Of a stretch of DNA of 64,000 nucleotides, positions 17,480-25,824 are shown piece after piece. This DNA is from Phycisphaerales bacterium. GTDB taxonomy: Bacteria; Planctomycetota; Phycisphaerae; Phycisphaerales; SM1A02. The stretch is taken from NCBI GenBank assembly GCA_022446905.1, contig JAKVBT010000005.1:370506-434505 (forward strand), read 5' to 3'. The notes beneath the pieces were generated by a model that did no database searches, was not told the origin of the DNA, and was given only the letters and a program-made list of their open reading frames with translations. The position numbers and the translations under genes were made by a program. Each line of letters opens with the position of its first letter. Positions within the stretch are counted from its first letter, which is position 1.

Positions 17480-19567
17480 TCACGCTGGTGTGGCTGCCTC
17501 TGGAAACAGGATCTCTGTTAGGCCCGAGACGCGACGCTGATGGACTTCATCGGCCAGCGCCTCGATAAAGGCATCCATTGGCACCGCGCCCAAATCACGC
17601 TCGATGCCCCGTGCACGCACACTGACGGTCCCAGCCTCCGCGTCGCGGGGGCCAACGATCAGGAGATAGGGGATTTTCATTTCAGCCGCCACTCGAATTC
17701 TTGCCTGCAGGCGTTCATTGGAGGCATCGATGGTGGCTCTGCGTCCAGAGGTGACCAGCGATTCATGGACCCGCTTGGCATACTCGGCGGACTTTTCGCT
17801 GACCGGGAGTACACGAACTTGTTCGGGAGCAATCCAGGCGGGGAAGGCGCCAGCAAAGTGCTCAATCAGGAAACCGACGAATCGCTCCATGGATCCAAAG
17901 GGCGCTCTGTGAATCATCACAGGTCGATGGGATGCATTGTCTGTTCCGATGTAGGACAGATCGAAGCGTTCGGGGAGGTTGTAGTCAACCTGCACCGTGC
18001 CAAGTTGCCATCGTCGTCCGATGGTGTCAGCAACTACAAAGTCAATCTTCGGTCCGTAGAAGGCAGCTTCTCCCGGCTCGCTCGTGAAACTTGCGCCAAG
18101 TTGTTCAGCGGCAGTCTGGCAGGCTGCTTCGGCACGGTCCCAGTTGGCCGGATCGCCGACATACTTGCTGGAATCAGGATCGCGCAGGCCGACACGAACA
18201 TCAAAGGTCTCAATTCCGAGCGTGGAAAAGATGATCTTGACCAATTCAAGGCATCCTGCAATCTCATCGAGCAGTTGGTCTTCGGTGCAGAAGAGATGTG
18301 CATCATCCTGGGTGAATCCTCGGACTCGCAGCATGCCACCAAGTTCTCCTGACTGCTCGTAGCGATACACCGTGCCGAATTCAGCCAGTCTTACGGGCAA
18401 GTCGCGGTAACTACGCGGTTGTCCCTTATAGATCCGGATATGCATCGGGCAGTTCATCGGCTTGAGCAGGTATCCGTCCACATCCCCCTCACGCAGCCTG
18501 TTGGAGAGGTCTGCACAGGTGCACCCTTCATTGACTAGCGCCGCCATTTGGTCTGGATCGACCAGAGGCGGGAACTGTGAGTCCTGGTAATAGGGGAAGT
18601 GGCCTGATGTGCGAAACAGGTCGAGTTTTCCAACGTGTGGAGTGAAGACCTGTTCATACCCTTGGCGGACCAATTCGCGGCCAATGAAGTCCTGCAACTC
18701 CTGCCGAACCACAGCCCCGGCTGGGGTCCACAGGATGAGTCCTTGGCCAACCATCTCATCAATCTGGAACAGGCCGAGTTTGCGACCAAGGACTCGATGG
18801 TCTCGTTTGCGGGCCTCTTCAAGTTGTTCAAGGTGTTCTTTGAGATGTGTGCGGTGGGCAAATGCGGTTCCATATACACGTGTCAGTCGATCCGAATTGG
18901 CATCCCCATGCCAGTAACTCGAAGCCACAGACATAATCTTGGCTGCGCCAATGCGCCCGGTGCTTGGGACATGTGGCCCCCGGCAGAGATCGTCCCACGC
19001 GTCATCGGCTTCGCCGGTGGCGTACCAGGTCAGTGTTTCGGCGCCTGTATCAATGGCGCGTTGAGCGTTGTCGATCTTGTACTTGCTGGCATCTGCCTGC
19101 AGTCGTGCCATGCCTTCCGCAACAGAGCAGGCGTGTCGGACAAATGGGCGATCTTCCGCGATGATTTCAGCCATGATCGCTTCGATCCGCTCAAAGTCAT
19201 CGCTGCTGATTGCCTTCCCCTCCGGCATTGCGATGTCGTAATAAAACCCGCCGTCAACCGGAGGCCCGTAGACGAGTTGGGCCTCTGGGTAGACCCGTTG
19301 GATGGCCTCGGCCATGACATGTGCGGCGCTGTGGCGGATGAGCCACAGCGCGTCATCGTCAGCATGGGCTTTCCCCCGGGGAAGGGTGATCAGGGACAGG
19401 TGGACATTCGATTCAATGACCTCATCAAGTCCGACCAGCGTGCCATCAATCTTGGCACCGACAGCTGCTTTGGCAAGTCCTGGGCCAATGTCAGCTGCCA
19501 CCTCGGCTGGCGAAACCGGTCTGTCGAATGACCGAGTGGATCCATCTGGCAAGGTGATCGTGGGCAT
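17480..19567 (-). CDS. thrS: Threonyl-tRNA synthetase
   Basis: Charges tRNA-Thr. At 695 residues it is a full class II enzyme. The N-terminal TGS domain (MPTITLPDGSTRSFDRPVSP) is followed by the editing domain with HSAAHVMAEA and the catalytic core. Zinc ligands are in LKPMNCPMHIRIYK and in MIHRAPFGSMERF. Motif 2 is YRYEQSGELGGMLRVRGFTQDDAHLF. The anticodon-binding domain is at the end (VRVLPVSEKSAEYAKRV). It starts 22 nt after the nrdR stop. No T-box leader is visible, and control may be shared with the upstream operon. Confidence 0.97.
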   Translation of the reverse strand: MPTITLPDGSTRSFDRPVSPAEVAADIGPGLAKAAVGAKIDGTLVGLDEVIESNVHLSLITLPRGKAHADDDALWLIRHSAAHVMAEAIQRVYPEAQLVYGPPVDGGFYYDIAMPEGKAISSDDFERIEAIMAEIIAEDRPFVRHACSVAEGMARLQADASKYKIDNAQRAIDTGAETLTWYATGEADDAWDDLCRGPHVPSTGRIGAAKIMSVASSYWHGDANSDRLTRVYGTAFAHRTHLKEHLEQLEEARKRDHRVLGRKLGLFQIDEMVGQGLILWTPAGAVVRQELQDFIGRELVRQGYEQVFTPHVGKLDLFRTSGHFPYYQDSQFPPLVDPDQMAALVNEGCTCADLSNRLREGDVDGYLLKPMNCPMHIRIYKGQPRSYRDLPVRLAEFGTVYRYEQSGELGGMLRVRGFTQDDAHLFCTEDQLLDEIAGCLELVKIIFSTLGIETFDVRVGLRDPDSSKYVGDPANWDRAEAACQTAAEQLGASFTSEPGEAAFYGPKIDFVVADTIGRRWQLGTVQVDYNLPERFDLSYIGTDNASHRPVMIHRAPFGSMERFVGFLIEHFAGAFPAWIAPEQVRVLPVSEKSAEYAKRVHESLVTSGRRATIDASNERLQARIRVAAEMKIPYLLIVGPRDAEAGTVSVRARGIERDLGAVPMDAFIEALADEVHQRRVSGLTEILFPEAATPA

Positions 19568-19588
19568 GGTGCGGTTGGCCTGTGCGTT

Positions 19589-20083
19589 CTACTGGGTAAA
19601 GAGCGTGTCTTGGCCCGGATCATCCTTCGGGCGTGATTGCATGTCGGACACTTCGGTGGCAAGTTCCTGCAGTGATCCAAAATCGTAATACTCACTGGCG
19701 TAGCGGATATAGGCGATGTCGTCGAGGGTGCGAAGCTGATTCGCCACAAGTCTGCCAATAGCAACGCTGGGTACTTCGCGCTCGTATTCGCGACGAATCT
19801 CCCGTTCTACTGCATTGCAGACATCTTCCTTCTTTGACTCAGGGACGGGGCGTTTGCCGCAGGCTGAGCGAATTCCGCGAAGTACATTTTCGCGGTCAAA
19901 GGGCACTCGGGAGCCATCCTTCTTGACGACCACGAGGCGACCAGAATCTTCAATGCGTTCATAGGTGGTGAAACGCATATTGCATTCCTGGCATTCGCGG
20001 CGACGCCGGACGACATGACCGCCATCGCTGGCTCGGCTGTCAATCACTTTGTCTTCATCGGAATTGCACCGCGGGCAGATCAT
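19589..20083 (-). CDS. nrdR: Transcriptional repressor NrdR
   Basis: Represses ribonucleotide reductase genes when dATP is high. The N-terminal zinc ribbon has ICPRCNSDEDKVIDSR and RRRECQECNMRF, and the ATP-cone domain follows (VKKDGSRVPFDRENVLRGI). About 164 residues, slightly long because of a polar C-terminal tail. The track begins at a GTG (20092). The ATG at 20083 gives the family-typical short lead MICPRC. A free-standing class II RNR C-terminal domain is found at 59707, which hints at a coenzyme B12 reductase as one possible target elsewhere in the genome. Confidence 0.93.
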   Translation of the reverse strand: MICPRCNSDEDKVIDSRASDGGHVVRRRRECQECNMRFTTYERIEDSGRLVVVKKDGSRVPFDRENVLRGIRSACGKRPVPESKKEDVCNAVEREIRREYEREVPSVAIGRLVANQLRTLDDIAYIRYASEYYDFGSLQELATEVSDMQSRPKDDPGQDTLFTQ

Positions 20084-20112
20084 GGTGGGCACATGCTACC
20101 CGAGCGCCGTGC

Positions 20113-20883
20113 CTACTTGACGAGCGCTTCGCGGCAGCCCTCGCCCGCATACAGAATGCGGAGGCAGCCCTGGCACTGCATGATTTCGTCAGGCCTTCCC
20201 ATGACACGGCTGACCACATCGAAGGGGAGGTGCACATTGCACACCTCGCAGGAGTACTCGCGACGACGTTTGTCGATGACTTCGATGCTGGCCATGGCTT
20301 CGCCATCGAAGTCATCTGCCAGTTCATCAAAGAGCTGATTAGTGCCATCAGGAATGAGCGCTGCTTTTGTGGCCCGTTCTTGTTCCAGTGTGGCGAGTGA
20401 ATCTGCAATCTCAGCTTCGCGGTTGCTCAGTTCGGTCTGGGCGGACTCGAGCACGGTGCTGCGCTCGGCAATCTGCTCATCAATGGCAGCCACGTCAGCC
20501 TCTGTGGTTTCGATCGCATTCATTTCCACAAGCATCTGTTCTTCGACTGCGGCCCGCTTGTCCTTGAGATTGTTGACTTCACTCAGGACGGCGTTGTACT
20601 GCCTCGAAGTGGAGGCGGCATTGAGTTCTTCACGCAACTTTTCGATTCGCTCGTCGATGCCTGTGACTTCGGTTTCGAGGTTGTGATTGTGCGCTTGATG
20701 TTGCCTCTTGCGCGTCTCGAGTTCATCACGACGAGATTGCAGCGACTCCATTTCACGTTGTTGCAGGCGAACATAGGTCTCTGCAGTGTCGACCCGGCTG
20801 CGTAGACTGCGGACCTGGCGTTCAACGCTGTAGAGACTCAGCAGATCTTCAATGAGCGGCATTCGTAACTCCGTCGTCGTCAT
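20113..20883 (-). CDS. Coiled-coil protein with C-terminal C4 zinc ribbon (zf-RING_7 type)
   Basis: About 256 residues. Residues 15-180 are almost entirely charged heptad sequence (RSRVDTAETYVRLQQREMES and following), a long antiparallel helical hairpin. The C-terminus carries YSCEVCNVHLP and IMQCQGCLRILY, two CxxC pairs forming a zinc ribbon. Proteins of this architecture are widespread and are usually called putative nucleic-acid-binding zinc-ribbon proteins. Their exact role is unsettled. The ATG at 20883 is preferred over the TTG used by the track. It lies between cdsA and nrdR in a minus-strand operon. Confidence 0.85.
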   Translation of the reverse strand: MTTTELRMPLIEDLLSLYSVERQVRSLRSRVDTAETYVRLQQREMESLQSRRDELETRKRQHQAHNHNLETEVTGIDERIEKLREELNAASTSRQYNAVLSEVNNLKDKRAAVEEQMLVEMNAIETTEADVAAIDEQIAERSTVLESAQTELSNREAEIADSLATLEQERATKAALIPDGTNQLFDELADDFDGEAMASIEVIDKRRREYSCEVCNVHLPFDVVSRVMGRPDEIMQCQGCLRILYAGEGCREALVK

Positions 20884-20948
20884 CAACCGAACAGTGTATC
20901 AGCGCGGGAGGATTCTGCGAAGTGTTGAATGACCAAGTAAAGCATGAA

Positions 20949-21809
20949 TCAGATCATCAGGAGGTAGGCGATTGGTGCTGCCAAGAGCAGTGAATCAAGA
21001 ACATCCATAATGCCGCCCATGCCGGGAAGCAGATTGGAGCTGTCTTTGAGTCCGGCATCGCGTTTCAGAAGGCTCATCGTCAGATCGCCGCATTGGCCGG
21101 CCGCCCCGAGGAGCATGCCCATCAGGAGTGCCCAGCCCATGCCCATGGGTGCTGGGGTTGGCGAGCCAAGGAGTGCCAGAGCCACCCATGCCGCTGCGGC
21201 GGAGCAGGCAAGTCCGCCAATCATTCCTTCGACAGTCTTGCCAGGGCTGAGCCATGAGATCAATTTATGTTTTCCAATGCTCAGGCCTGTGAAGTATGCC
21301 CCAATATCACCCGCTTTGACGATGAGCACCAGTGCTGCAATCCACCATGCTGAAACGCTGTCGCGGAGAATCAGGAGGAATGACAGCATGCCTCCGAGGT
21401 AGATCGCTATCGCGACTGTAGCAGTCGCGGCGCTGGTTGCGCCGTCGACTGTGCACTGCCGCACTGCCCAGGCCAGAGAGATGAACCACGTCGCGCCGAG
21501 AACCAGCAGCAGTGCCACCAAGTCATAGGAGTGATTGGATTGAGCCCCCCAGGCTACGAGGAGCACTGCCCAGCAGGCGGCAGTGAGGATCGGCAGTGAG
21601 ACATTGATCGATCGTTGTTTGAGGATCGCAACACATTCTCTCGCTGCCAAGGCAGACACCAAGACGCAGAGTCCAGTGATGACGATGCCTGTGGGGAGTA
21701 TCACGCTATCCATGCCAAGGCTGACTTGGCCAATTGTTTCGTCCCACCACAGCAACAGCAACAGGATGGCGATCAGGACCGGTCCAGTGATCAGCCGATG
21801 AGTCAGCAC
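20949..21809 (-). CDS. cdsA: Phosphatidate cytidylyltransferase
   Basis: Makes CDP-diacylglycerol from phosphatidate and CTP at the membrane, the branch point of phospholipid synthesis. About 286 residues with about eight hydrophobic segments. The C-terminal signature of the family is present: VKAGDIGAYFTGLSIGKHK, then SPGKTVEGMIGG, then MSLLKRDAGLKDSSNLLPGMGG. The track start (21863) lies in the rhodanese gene. AGGAG lies 7 nt before a GTG at 21809, directly after the rhodanese stop, and I take that start (protein begins VLTHRLITGP). Confidence 0.9.
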   Translation of the reverse strand: MLTHRLITGPVLIAILLLLLWWDETIGQVSLGMDSVILPTGIVITGLCVLVSALAARECVAILKQRSINVSLPILTAACWAVLLVAWGAQSNHSYDLVALLLVLGATWFISLAWAVRQCTVDGATSAATATVAIAIYLGGMLSFLLILRDSVSAWWIAALVLIVKAGDIGAYFTGLSIGKHKLISWLSPGKTVEGMIGGLACSAAAAWVALALLGSPTPAPMGMGWALLMGMLLGAAGQCGDLTMSLLKRDAGLKDSSNLLPGMGGIMDVLDSLLLAAPIAYLLMI

Positions 21810-21810
21810 A

Positions 21811-22179
21811 TCAGTGCTCCTGTACATCCGTCGTGGTGGGCCCAGTCCATCCCTCGATACCACTGGCTAGGGACCATACGTGGTTGAAGCCGCAGTGGGA
21901 AAGATATCTGGCAACGATGCGTGACCGACGTCCAGTGCGGCAGTAGACCACGATGCGTTCTGCGCGATGGGGCTCCAGGTCAGGCATTCGCAGGCTCAGC
22001 TGCTGCAGGGCCAGACATGTCGCTCCATGCAGGTGGCCTCCATTGAACTCATCGGTGGTCCTGCAATCCAGCAGCAGTGGTGGCGCATCGCTTTCTTGCA
22101 TGCTCAGGAGTTCTTCTCCGGACAACTCCCATGGGTCCGTGCGCTTCGATGAGGAGGATGAATATTCGTGATTAGGCAT
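21811..22179 (-). CDS. Rhodanese-like domain protein
   Basis: Single rhodanese domain of 122 residues. The N-terminal part has LLLDCRTTDEFNGGHLHGA, and the active-site loop is VVYCRTGRRSRIVA with the catalytic Cys, so it can carry a persulfide. The natural sulfur acceptor is unknown. Its ATG overlaps the recX stop by 8 nt (ATGCCTAA). The cdsA start follows 1 nt after its stop, so it sits in a tightly coupled operon without an obvious pathway link to its neighbours. Confidence 0.85.
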   Translation of the reverse strand: MPNHEYSSSSSKRTDPWELSGEELLSMQESDAPPLLLDCRTTDEFNGGHLHGATCLALQQLSLRMPDLEPHRAERIVVYCRTGRRSRIVARYLSHCGFNHVWSLASGIEGWTGPTTTDVQEH

Positions 22180-22846
22180 CGGCGTCGATAGTACCGTCCG
22201 AATCGGCGGTGGCTCCGGTCAGTTGAGAAACAGTCTTCTCAACAATCTCCAAGGTGAACCCGCGGCGGGCGAGGCGGCCAGCCAATCGCCGTGCAGCCAC
22301 ATCAGTGGGGTGCTGCCTCAATGATCGCATCATCTTTACTCCGATCTCCATTGCATCTTCTAATTCATCTCGGTTCTCCGTGGCTTCGTCGACGGCGCGG
22401 CGAGCGATGGATTCGTCAATTCCCCGACGAAGCAGCCGATCGATCATTGCTGCTTGGCTGAGCCCGCCGCGGCGAAGCGACTCAGCAACCAGTTGGCGTG
22501 CTGCCTGCAGATCATCTAGAAGCCCTTCTTGAGTGAGTTGATTCAACACATGCTCGATGTCATCTTGTGATCCGCCCCCACGATGCAGGCGCTGTGCAAG
22601 TTGATGGCGTGTCGCTGCAGTGCGTGATAAAGAACGAATGGCCTTCAATCGCAACTGCGATTGCCGATGCCGCACTTGCAGTTGATCGGAGAGGTCCGCA
22701 TCGATGGTGATGCCGATATCCAGATGCAGTTCTTCGACATCATGGTGGTGAATCACCGCAAGGGTTCGGCGACCAGACTGAATCCGACGCAGCGATGGCT
22801 CCTTGGGAGATGCCACGATATTGGTGATGATCGTTGGCTCAGTCAT
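22172..22846 (-). CDS. recX: Regulatory protein RecX
   Basis: RecX modulates RecA filaments. Starting at ATG 22846 (MTEPTIITNI) gives about 224 residues. The middle and C-terminal part is the three-helix tandem repeat of the family, for example RQLVAESLRRGGLSQAAMIDRLLRRGIDESIARRAVDE. The track start at 23110 runs antisense-like through the TPR gene and has no similarity. The ATG overlaps the end of the TPR gene (ATGACTGA). RecA itself is not in this window. Confidence 0.83.
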   Translation of the reverse strand: MTEPTIITNIVASPKEPSLRRIQSGRRTLAVIHHHDVEELHLDIGITIDADLSDQLQVRHRQSQLRLKAIRSLSRTAATRHQLAQRLHRGGGSQDDIEHVLNQLTQEGLLDDLQAARQLVAESLRRGGLSQAAMIDRLLRRGIDESIARRAVDEATENRDELEDAMEIGVKMMRSLRQHPTDVAARRLAGRLARRGFTLEIVEKTVSQLTGATADSDGTIDADA

Positions 22847-23159
22847 CGTGTTGGGCTGTCTGGCGTAATTCTGCCAATTCGCCTGCAGCCTGCATATCGC
22901 CCAGGCGCTCTGAGAGAGCCAGTCCCTCGTCAATGACTTGGCGACTCTCATCGATTCGACCAAGTTGCATGAGACATTTGGCGCGGTGATAGTGCGCGTA
23001 GGGCTGATCTGGGTCGGCCTCGATGCTTTGGCCAAGGTGCGCTTGTGCGGCTTCGAACTGGCCTTCCCGAGCATATTCCTGCCCAAGTGCATAAAGGCAG
23101 AATGCGTCATTTGGTTCCGTGTCCAGCATTCGTCGCAACTGTTCGATTCGGTCAGCCAT
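22839..23159 (-). CDS. Small TPR protein
   Basis: 106 residues starting at ATG 23159, preceded by AAGGA at good spacing. Two to three tetratricopeptide units are visible, such as AFCLYALGQEYAREGQFEAAQAHLGQSIEADPDQPYAHYHRAKCLMQ. It is a protein-interaction module with no enzymatic motif. It is the first gene of the minus-strand run that ends with infC and is divergent from the lipoprotein gene at 23201, leaving about 40 nt for both promoters. Confidence 0.8.
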   Translation of the reverse strand: MADRIEQLRRMLDTEPNDAFCLYALGQEYAREGQFEAAQAHLGQSIEADPDQPYAHYHRAKCLMQLGRIDESRQVIDEGLALSERLGDMQAAGELAELRQTAQHDD

Positions 23160-23200
23160 GGAGCGTCCTTTGCCTCGGTAGGCGCGTATCCTACCCGTCG

Positions 23201-24640
23201 ATGATGCTTCGACCTGCACTCTTGACGTTCTTATTGCTCGCCTCCACACTCACGGCCTGTACGAGTGTGTGGAAGCGTCCGAAAACGGCCAAGCCGCACA
23301 CACAACAGTTGGTCATCGATCACGCCACGGAGGGAAGTCAAGGTCCTTGTGTTGTGCATGATGATCTGTGGTATCAACTCTCTGGCCTGCAACTGCTCGT
23401 TTTAGATGATCAAGGGCGGGTGATTTCGACAACGGATCTTGCCCCGGCGGGCACATTTGGTGATGCCGTGGATATGGAGAGACTTGGCGACACGATGTTC
23501 GTCCTGTTGGATGATCATCAGGTGGTGCAGGTATCGATTGATGTACCAATGCGACCAGTGGTTGTTGGTCGCATCCCAGCCTCGATGATTGGGCTTGCGC
23601 CCTATGGCCTGTCTTTGCTTGATGGGCGAGTTGTTGCGCATGGTCAAGGTGGCGTACGCACCTTAGATGGTGGGCGAGTCATTCAAACCGATGACGAACT
23701 GGTCTCCGATGTTCAAGAGCATGGGGGCCGAGCCTTGTATGTAGTTGGACGTCGAATTCATCGTCGTGCCGATGATCAATATCTGGGTTCAGCATCAATC
23801 ATTGTCCCTGGGATGCTGGAAGGTGGTCCGGCAGATGCCGCGCTCCTCTTTGCCCGTGTTGAGCAGTCTGGATCATTGATTGGGGTGATGGGAGCTGATT
23901 GTCGTGAAGTAGATGCGCGACATTGGACCCGGTCCGTGGATGGGCAGGTGCGCGAGCTTATTCCACGTGGAGACAAACTGCTGGTCGTTTCAGGTGGTGC
24001 GGTGCACGTCTTCGAGGCCACTGCCCGTGGCCTTGTGCCGATCTGGATGTGGGAGGGGTATGGCATCCAGTCGGCAGATTGGATCGATGATGACACGGTG
24101 GTTGTGGCTGGAGGATTTGGGCGTGCCATCATGGATGTGGTGATGCCTGGCCAGCCCAGAGTCATCACCATGATGCATGAAGTTCCTGGTGGACTTGCGG
24201 TCGCGGGTTCTTCTGGCAAGGCACTGATCGGGCATTCCGGTACTACCGCGTGGCAATATGAGTTGGGGCAGGATCCAGTCCAGGTGGATTTTGAATCATC
24301 GCTGCCCACCCCACGCCGTTCCGCAGCAGTGCTCGGTTGGTCGATCGAGATTGACGATCTTGGTATAGCGCATCTCTGGACACCAGGGGGAATTGAATCA
24401 CTTGTGGCTCCGCAAGGAGGCCAATATCGATGCGCGGCGGCCACGGAAGATGCCTTCTGGCTCGGGCACGATGAAGGCATCGTGGCGATCATGCTGCCCC
24501 GAGCAGGTGAGACCGAGCCAAAACGACTCGGTGTCCGTCTTGCAGGGCCTGTGCTTTGTCTTGAGCCTCTGATGCTTGGTGGTGGGGTGGCGTATGCCTC
24601 AGGTCATGGTGGCTTTGGTGTGGTGCGTGAGGTTCGCTGA
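23201..24640 (+). CDS. Predicted lipoprotein, beta-propeller-like
   Basis: 479 residues. The N-terminus MMLRPALLTFLLLASTLTAC is a clean type II signal with lipobox LTAC, so the protein is expected on the outer face of a membrane. The remainder lacks helices and shows repeated short beta-type units with DGRVV, GGRAL or GGAVHVF turns, as in WD/PQQ-like propellers. I see no catalytic motif. The track start at 23045 is upstream noise. ATG 23201 is chosen because it gives the signal peptide. It has its own promoter, divergent from the TPR operon, and ends 4 nt before the nth stop on the other strand. Confidence 0.72.
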   Translation: MMLRPALLTFLLLASTLTACTSVWKRPKTAKPHTQQLVIDHATEGSQGPCVVHDDLWYQLSGLQLLVLDDQGRVISTTDLAPAGTFGDAVDMERLGDTMFVLLDDHQVVQVSIDVPMRPVVVGRIPASMIGLAPYGLSLLDGRVVAHGQGGVRTLDGGRVIQTDDELVSDVQEHGGRALYVVGRRIHRRADDQYLGSASIIVPGMLEGGPADAALLFARVEQSGSLIGVMGADCREVDARHWTRSVDGQVRELIPRGDKLLVVSGGAVHVFEATARGLVPIWMWEGYGIQSADWIDDDTVVVAGGFGRAIMDVVMPGQPRVITMMHEVPGGLAVAGSSGKALIGHSGTTAWQYELGQDPVQVDFESSLPTPRRSAAVLGWSIEIDDLGIAHLWTPGGIESLVAPQGGQYRCAAATEDAFWLGHDEGIVAIMLPRAGETEPKRLGVRLAGPVLCLEPLMLGGGVAYASGHGGFGVVREVR

Positions 24641-24644
24641 GCGC

Positions 24645-25328
24645 TCAGCCTTGGCAGCGATCACATGAGCCATAGTGACGACAGATGGCATTGGCTGGAC
24701 ACTCGGCGCCACGTGCTTTGCATGCATAGCGCCCCTGATAAATGAGTAGATGGGACAGCATGGTCCAGTTCGATCGTGGGAACCGTGCCATCAGGTCCCC
24801 TTCAATGCGATCAGGTTTCCCCTGATGGTCTGTGAGTTGGTATCGCCACGCCAGCCGCATGACGTGGGTATCGACGACCACGCCTTCATTGATGCCGAAT
24901 GCATTTCCAAGAACTACGTTTGCAGTCTTGCGTGCGACGCCGCGCAGTGTCAGTAAATCAGGCATGGTCTGTGGTACTTGTCCTTCATAGACCTCGACGA
25001 TGCGCCTGGATGCCTCCACGATGCTCTTGGCCTTTGACCGAAAGAGGCCGATGGAAGAGATGAGTGGTTCCACGTCGGCGGTATCTGCTTGGGCAAAGGC
25101 CTGGATTGAGGGAAAGGTATTGAATAGGGCAGGAGTGGCGGCATTAACGCTGATGTCGGTTGCCTGCGCTGAGAGAATGGTGGCGATGAGTAATTCGTGG
25201 GGGTGTTGCCATTGCAGTGCACAGGTGGCATCTGGCCAGGACTTTTCCAGTGCCGCGTACACCCTGCGTGCACGTGCTTTTTGAGCGCTCGTTGCTTTGG
25301 GGACCGGAATCGTCGGCTTGCTGCTCAT
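24645..25328 (-). CDS. nth: Endonuclease III (DNA glycosylase/AP lyase)
   Basis: Base-excision repair enzyme for oxidised pyrimidines. About 227 residues. The helix-hairpin-helix with the catalytic Lys reads LPDLLTLRGVARKTANVVLG, and the catalytic Asp is in VVDTHVMRLAWR. The C-terminal [4Fe-4S] region is odd. The cysteines are spaced C-x6-C-x5-C-x5-C-x2-C rather than the usual C-x6-C-x2-C-x5-C, as if three residues including one Cys were missing and others had been added downstream. The ATG at 25328 overlaps the moaE stop (ATGA), so the two are translationally coupled. The track start lies inside moaE. Confidence 0.92.
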   Translation of the reverse strand: MSSKPTIPVPKATSAQKARARRVYAALEKSWPDATCALQWQHPHELLIATILSAQATDISVNAATPALFNTFPSIQAFAQADTADVEPLISSIGLFRSKAKSIVEASRRIVEVYEGQVPQTMPDLLTLRGVARKTANVVLGNAFGINEGVVVDTHVMRLAWRYQLTDHQGKPDRIEGDLMARFPRSNWTMLSHLLIYQGRYACKARGAECPANAICRHYGSCDRCQG

Positions 25329-25756
25329 GTTTGTGTGGCTGGAGTTCCGGAGGCCCAGGTTGTGCCGGAGGTCCACACCTCATGTTTCCAAATTGGCACC
25401 CGTTGTTTGAGGGTGTCGATGATCCAGCGACATGCTGCAAATGCCGCGTCGCGGTGGTCTGCGGCGGTTTCAATGTCAACGCTTGCTTGTCCAGGGGCTA
25501 CCGGGCCGGTGGCATGACGGATCCGCACAGCCAGCAGTGACCACTTGGTTGCAGCCTCTTCACCGAGCCGGCAGAGCTCGGCGCTGGCGAGCGGTCCATG
25601 CATTTCGTAGTCCAGATGGAGCAGTGGCCCATGCTCGGGGTGTGTTTCCTGCCGAGTTCTTCCGACAAATTGAGCCACGCCACCGCCAATTAAGGGGGGG
25701 GCTGGCTGCAGTGGTCCGGAGAGGATCTGTGTTTCAATCTGAGGAGCCACAGGCAT
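25325..25756 (-). CDS. moaE: Molybdopterin synthase catalytic subunit
   Basis: MoaE, with MoaD, inserts the dithiolene sulfurs into precursor Z to make molybdopterin. 143 residues. The conserved core is visible: GGVAQFVGRTRQ, LDYEMHGPLA, IRHATGPVAPGQASVDI and the C-terminal TLKQRVPIWKHEVW with the catalytic Lys region. No moaD or other molybdenum cofactor gene lies nearby. The gene is instead coupled to nth, an unusual pairing that probably reflects transcription convenience only. Confidence 0.9.
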   Translation of the reverse strand: MPVAPQIETQILSGPLQPAPPLIGGGVAQFVGRTRQETHPEHGPLLHLDYEMHGPLASAELCRLGEEAATKWSLLAVRIRHATGPVAPGQASVDIETAADHRDAAFAACRWIIDTLKQRVPIWKHEVWTSGTTWASGTPATQT

Positions 25757-25824
25757 GACTGCACCCTACCGCGCCTGTTGGCAGTGGGGTTCCATCCGTT
25801 GCGGAAGACAGTAGCCTTGTGCTC

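Noticed and set aside
17540-19531. Long plus-strand ORFs (270 and 298 codons) across thrS
   Set aside because: They are antisense shadows of a complete, conserved thrS and show no protein family features.
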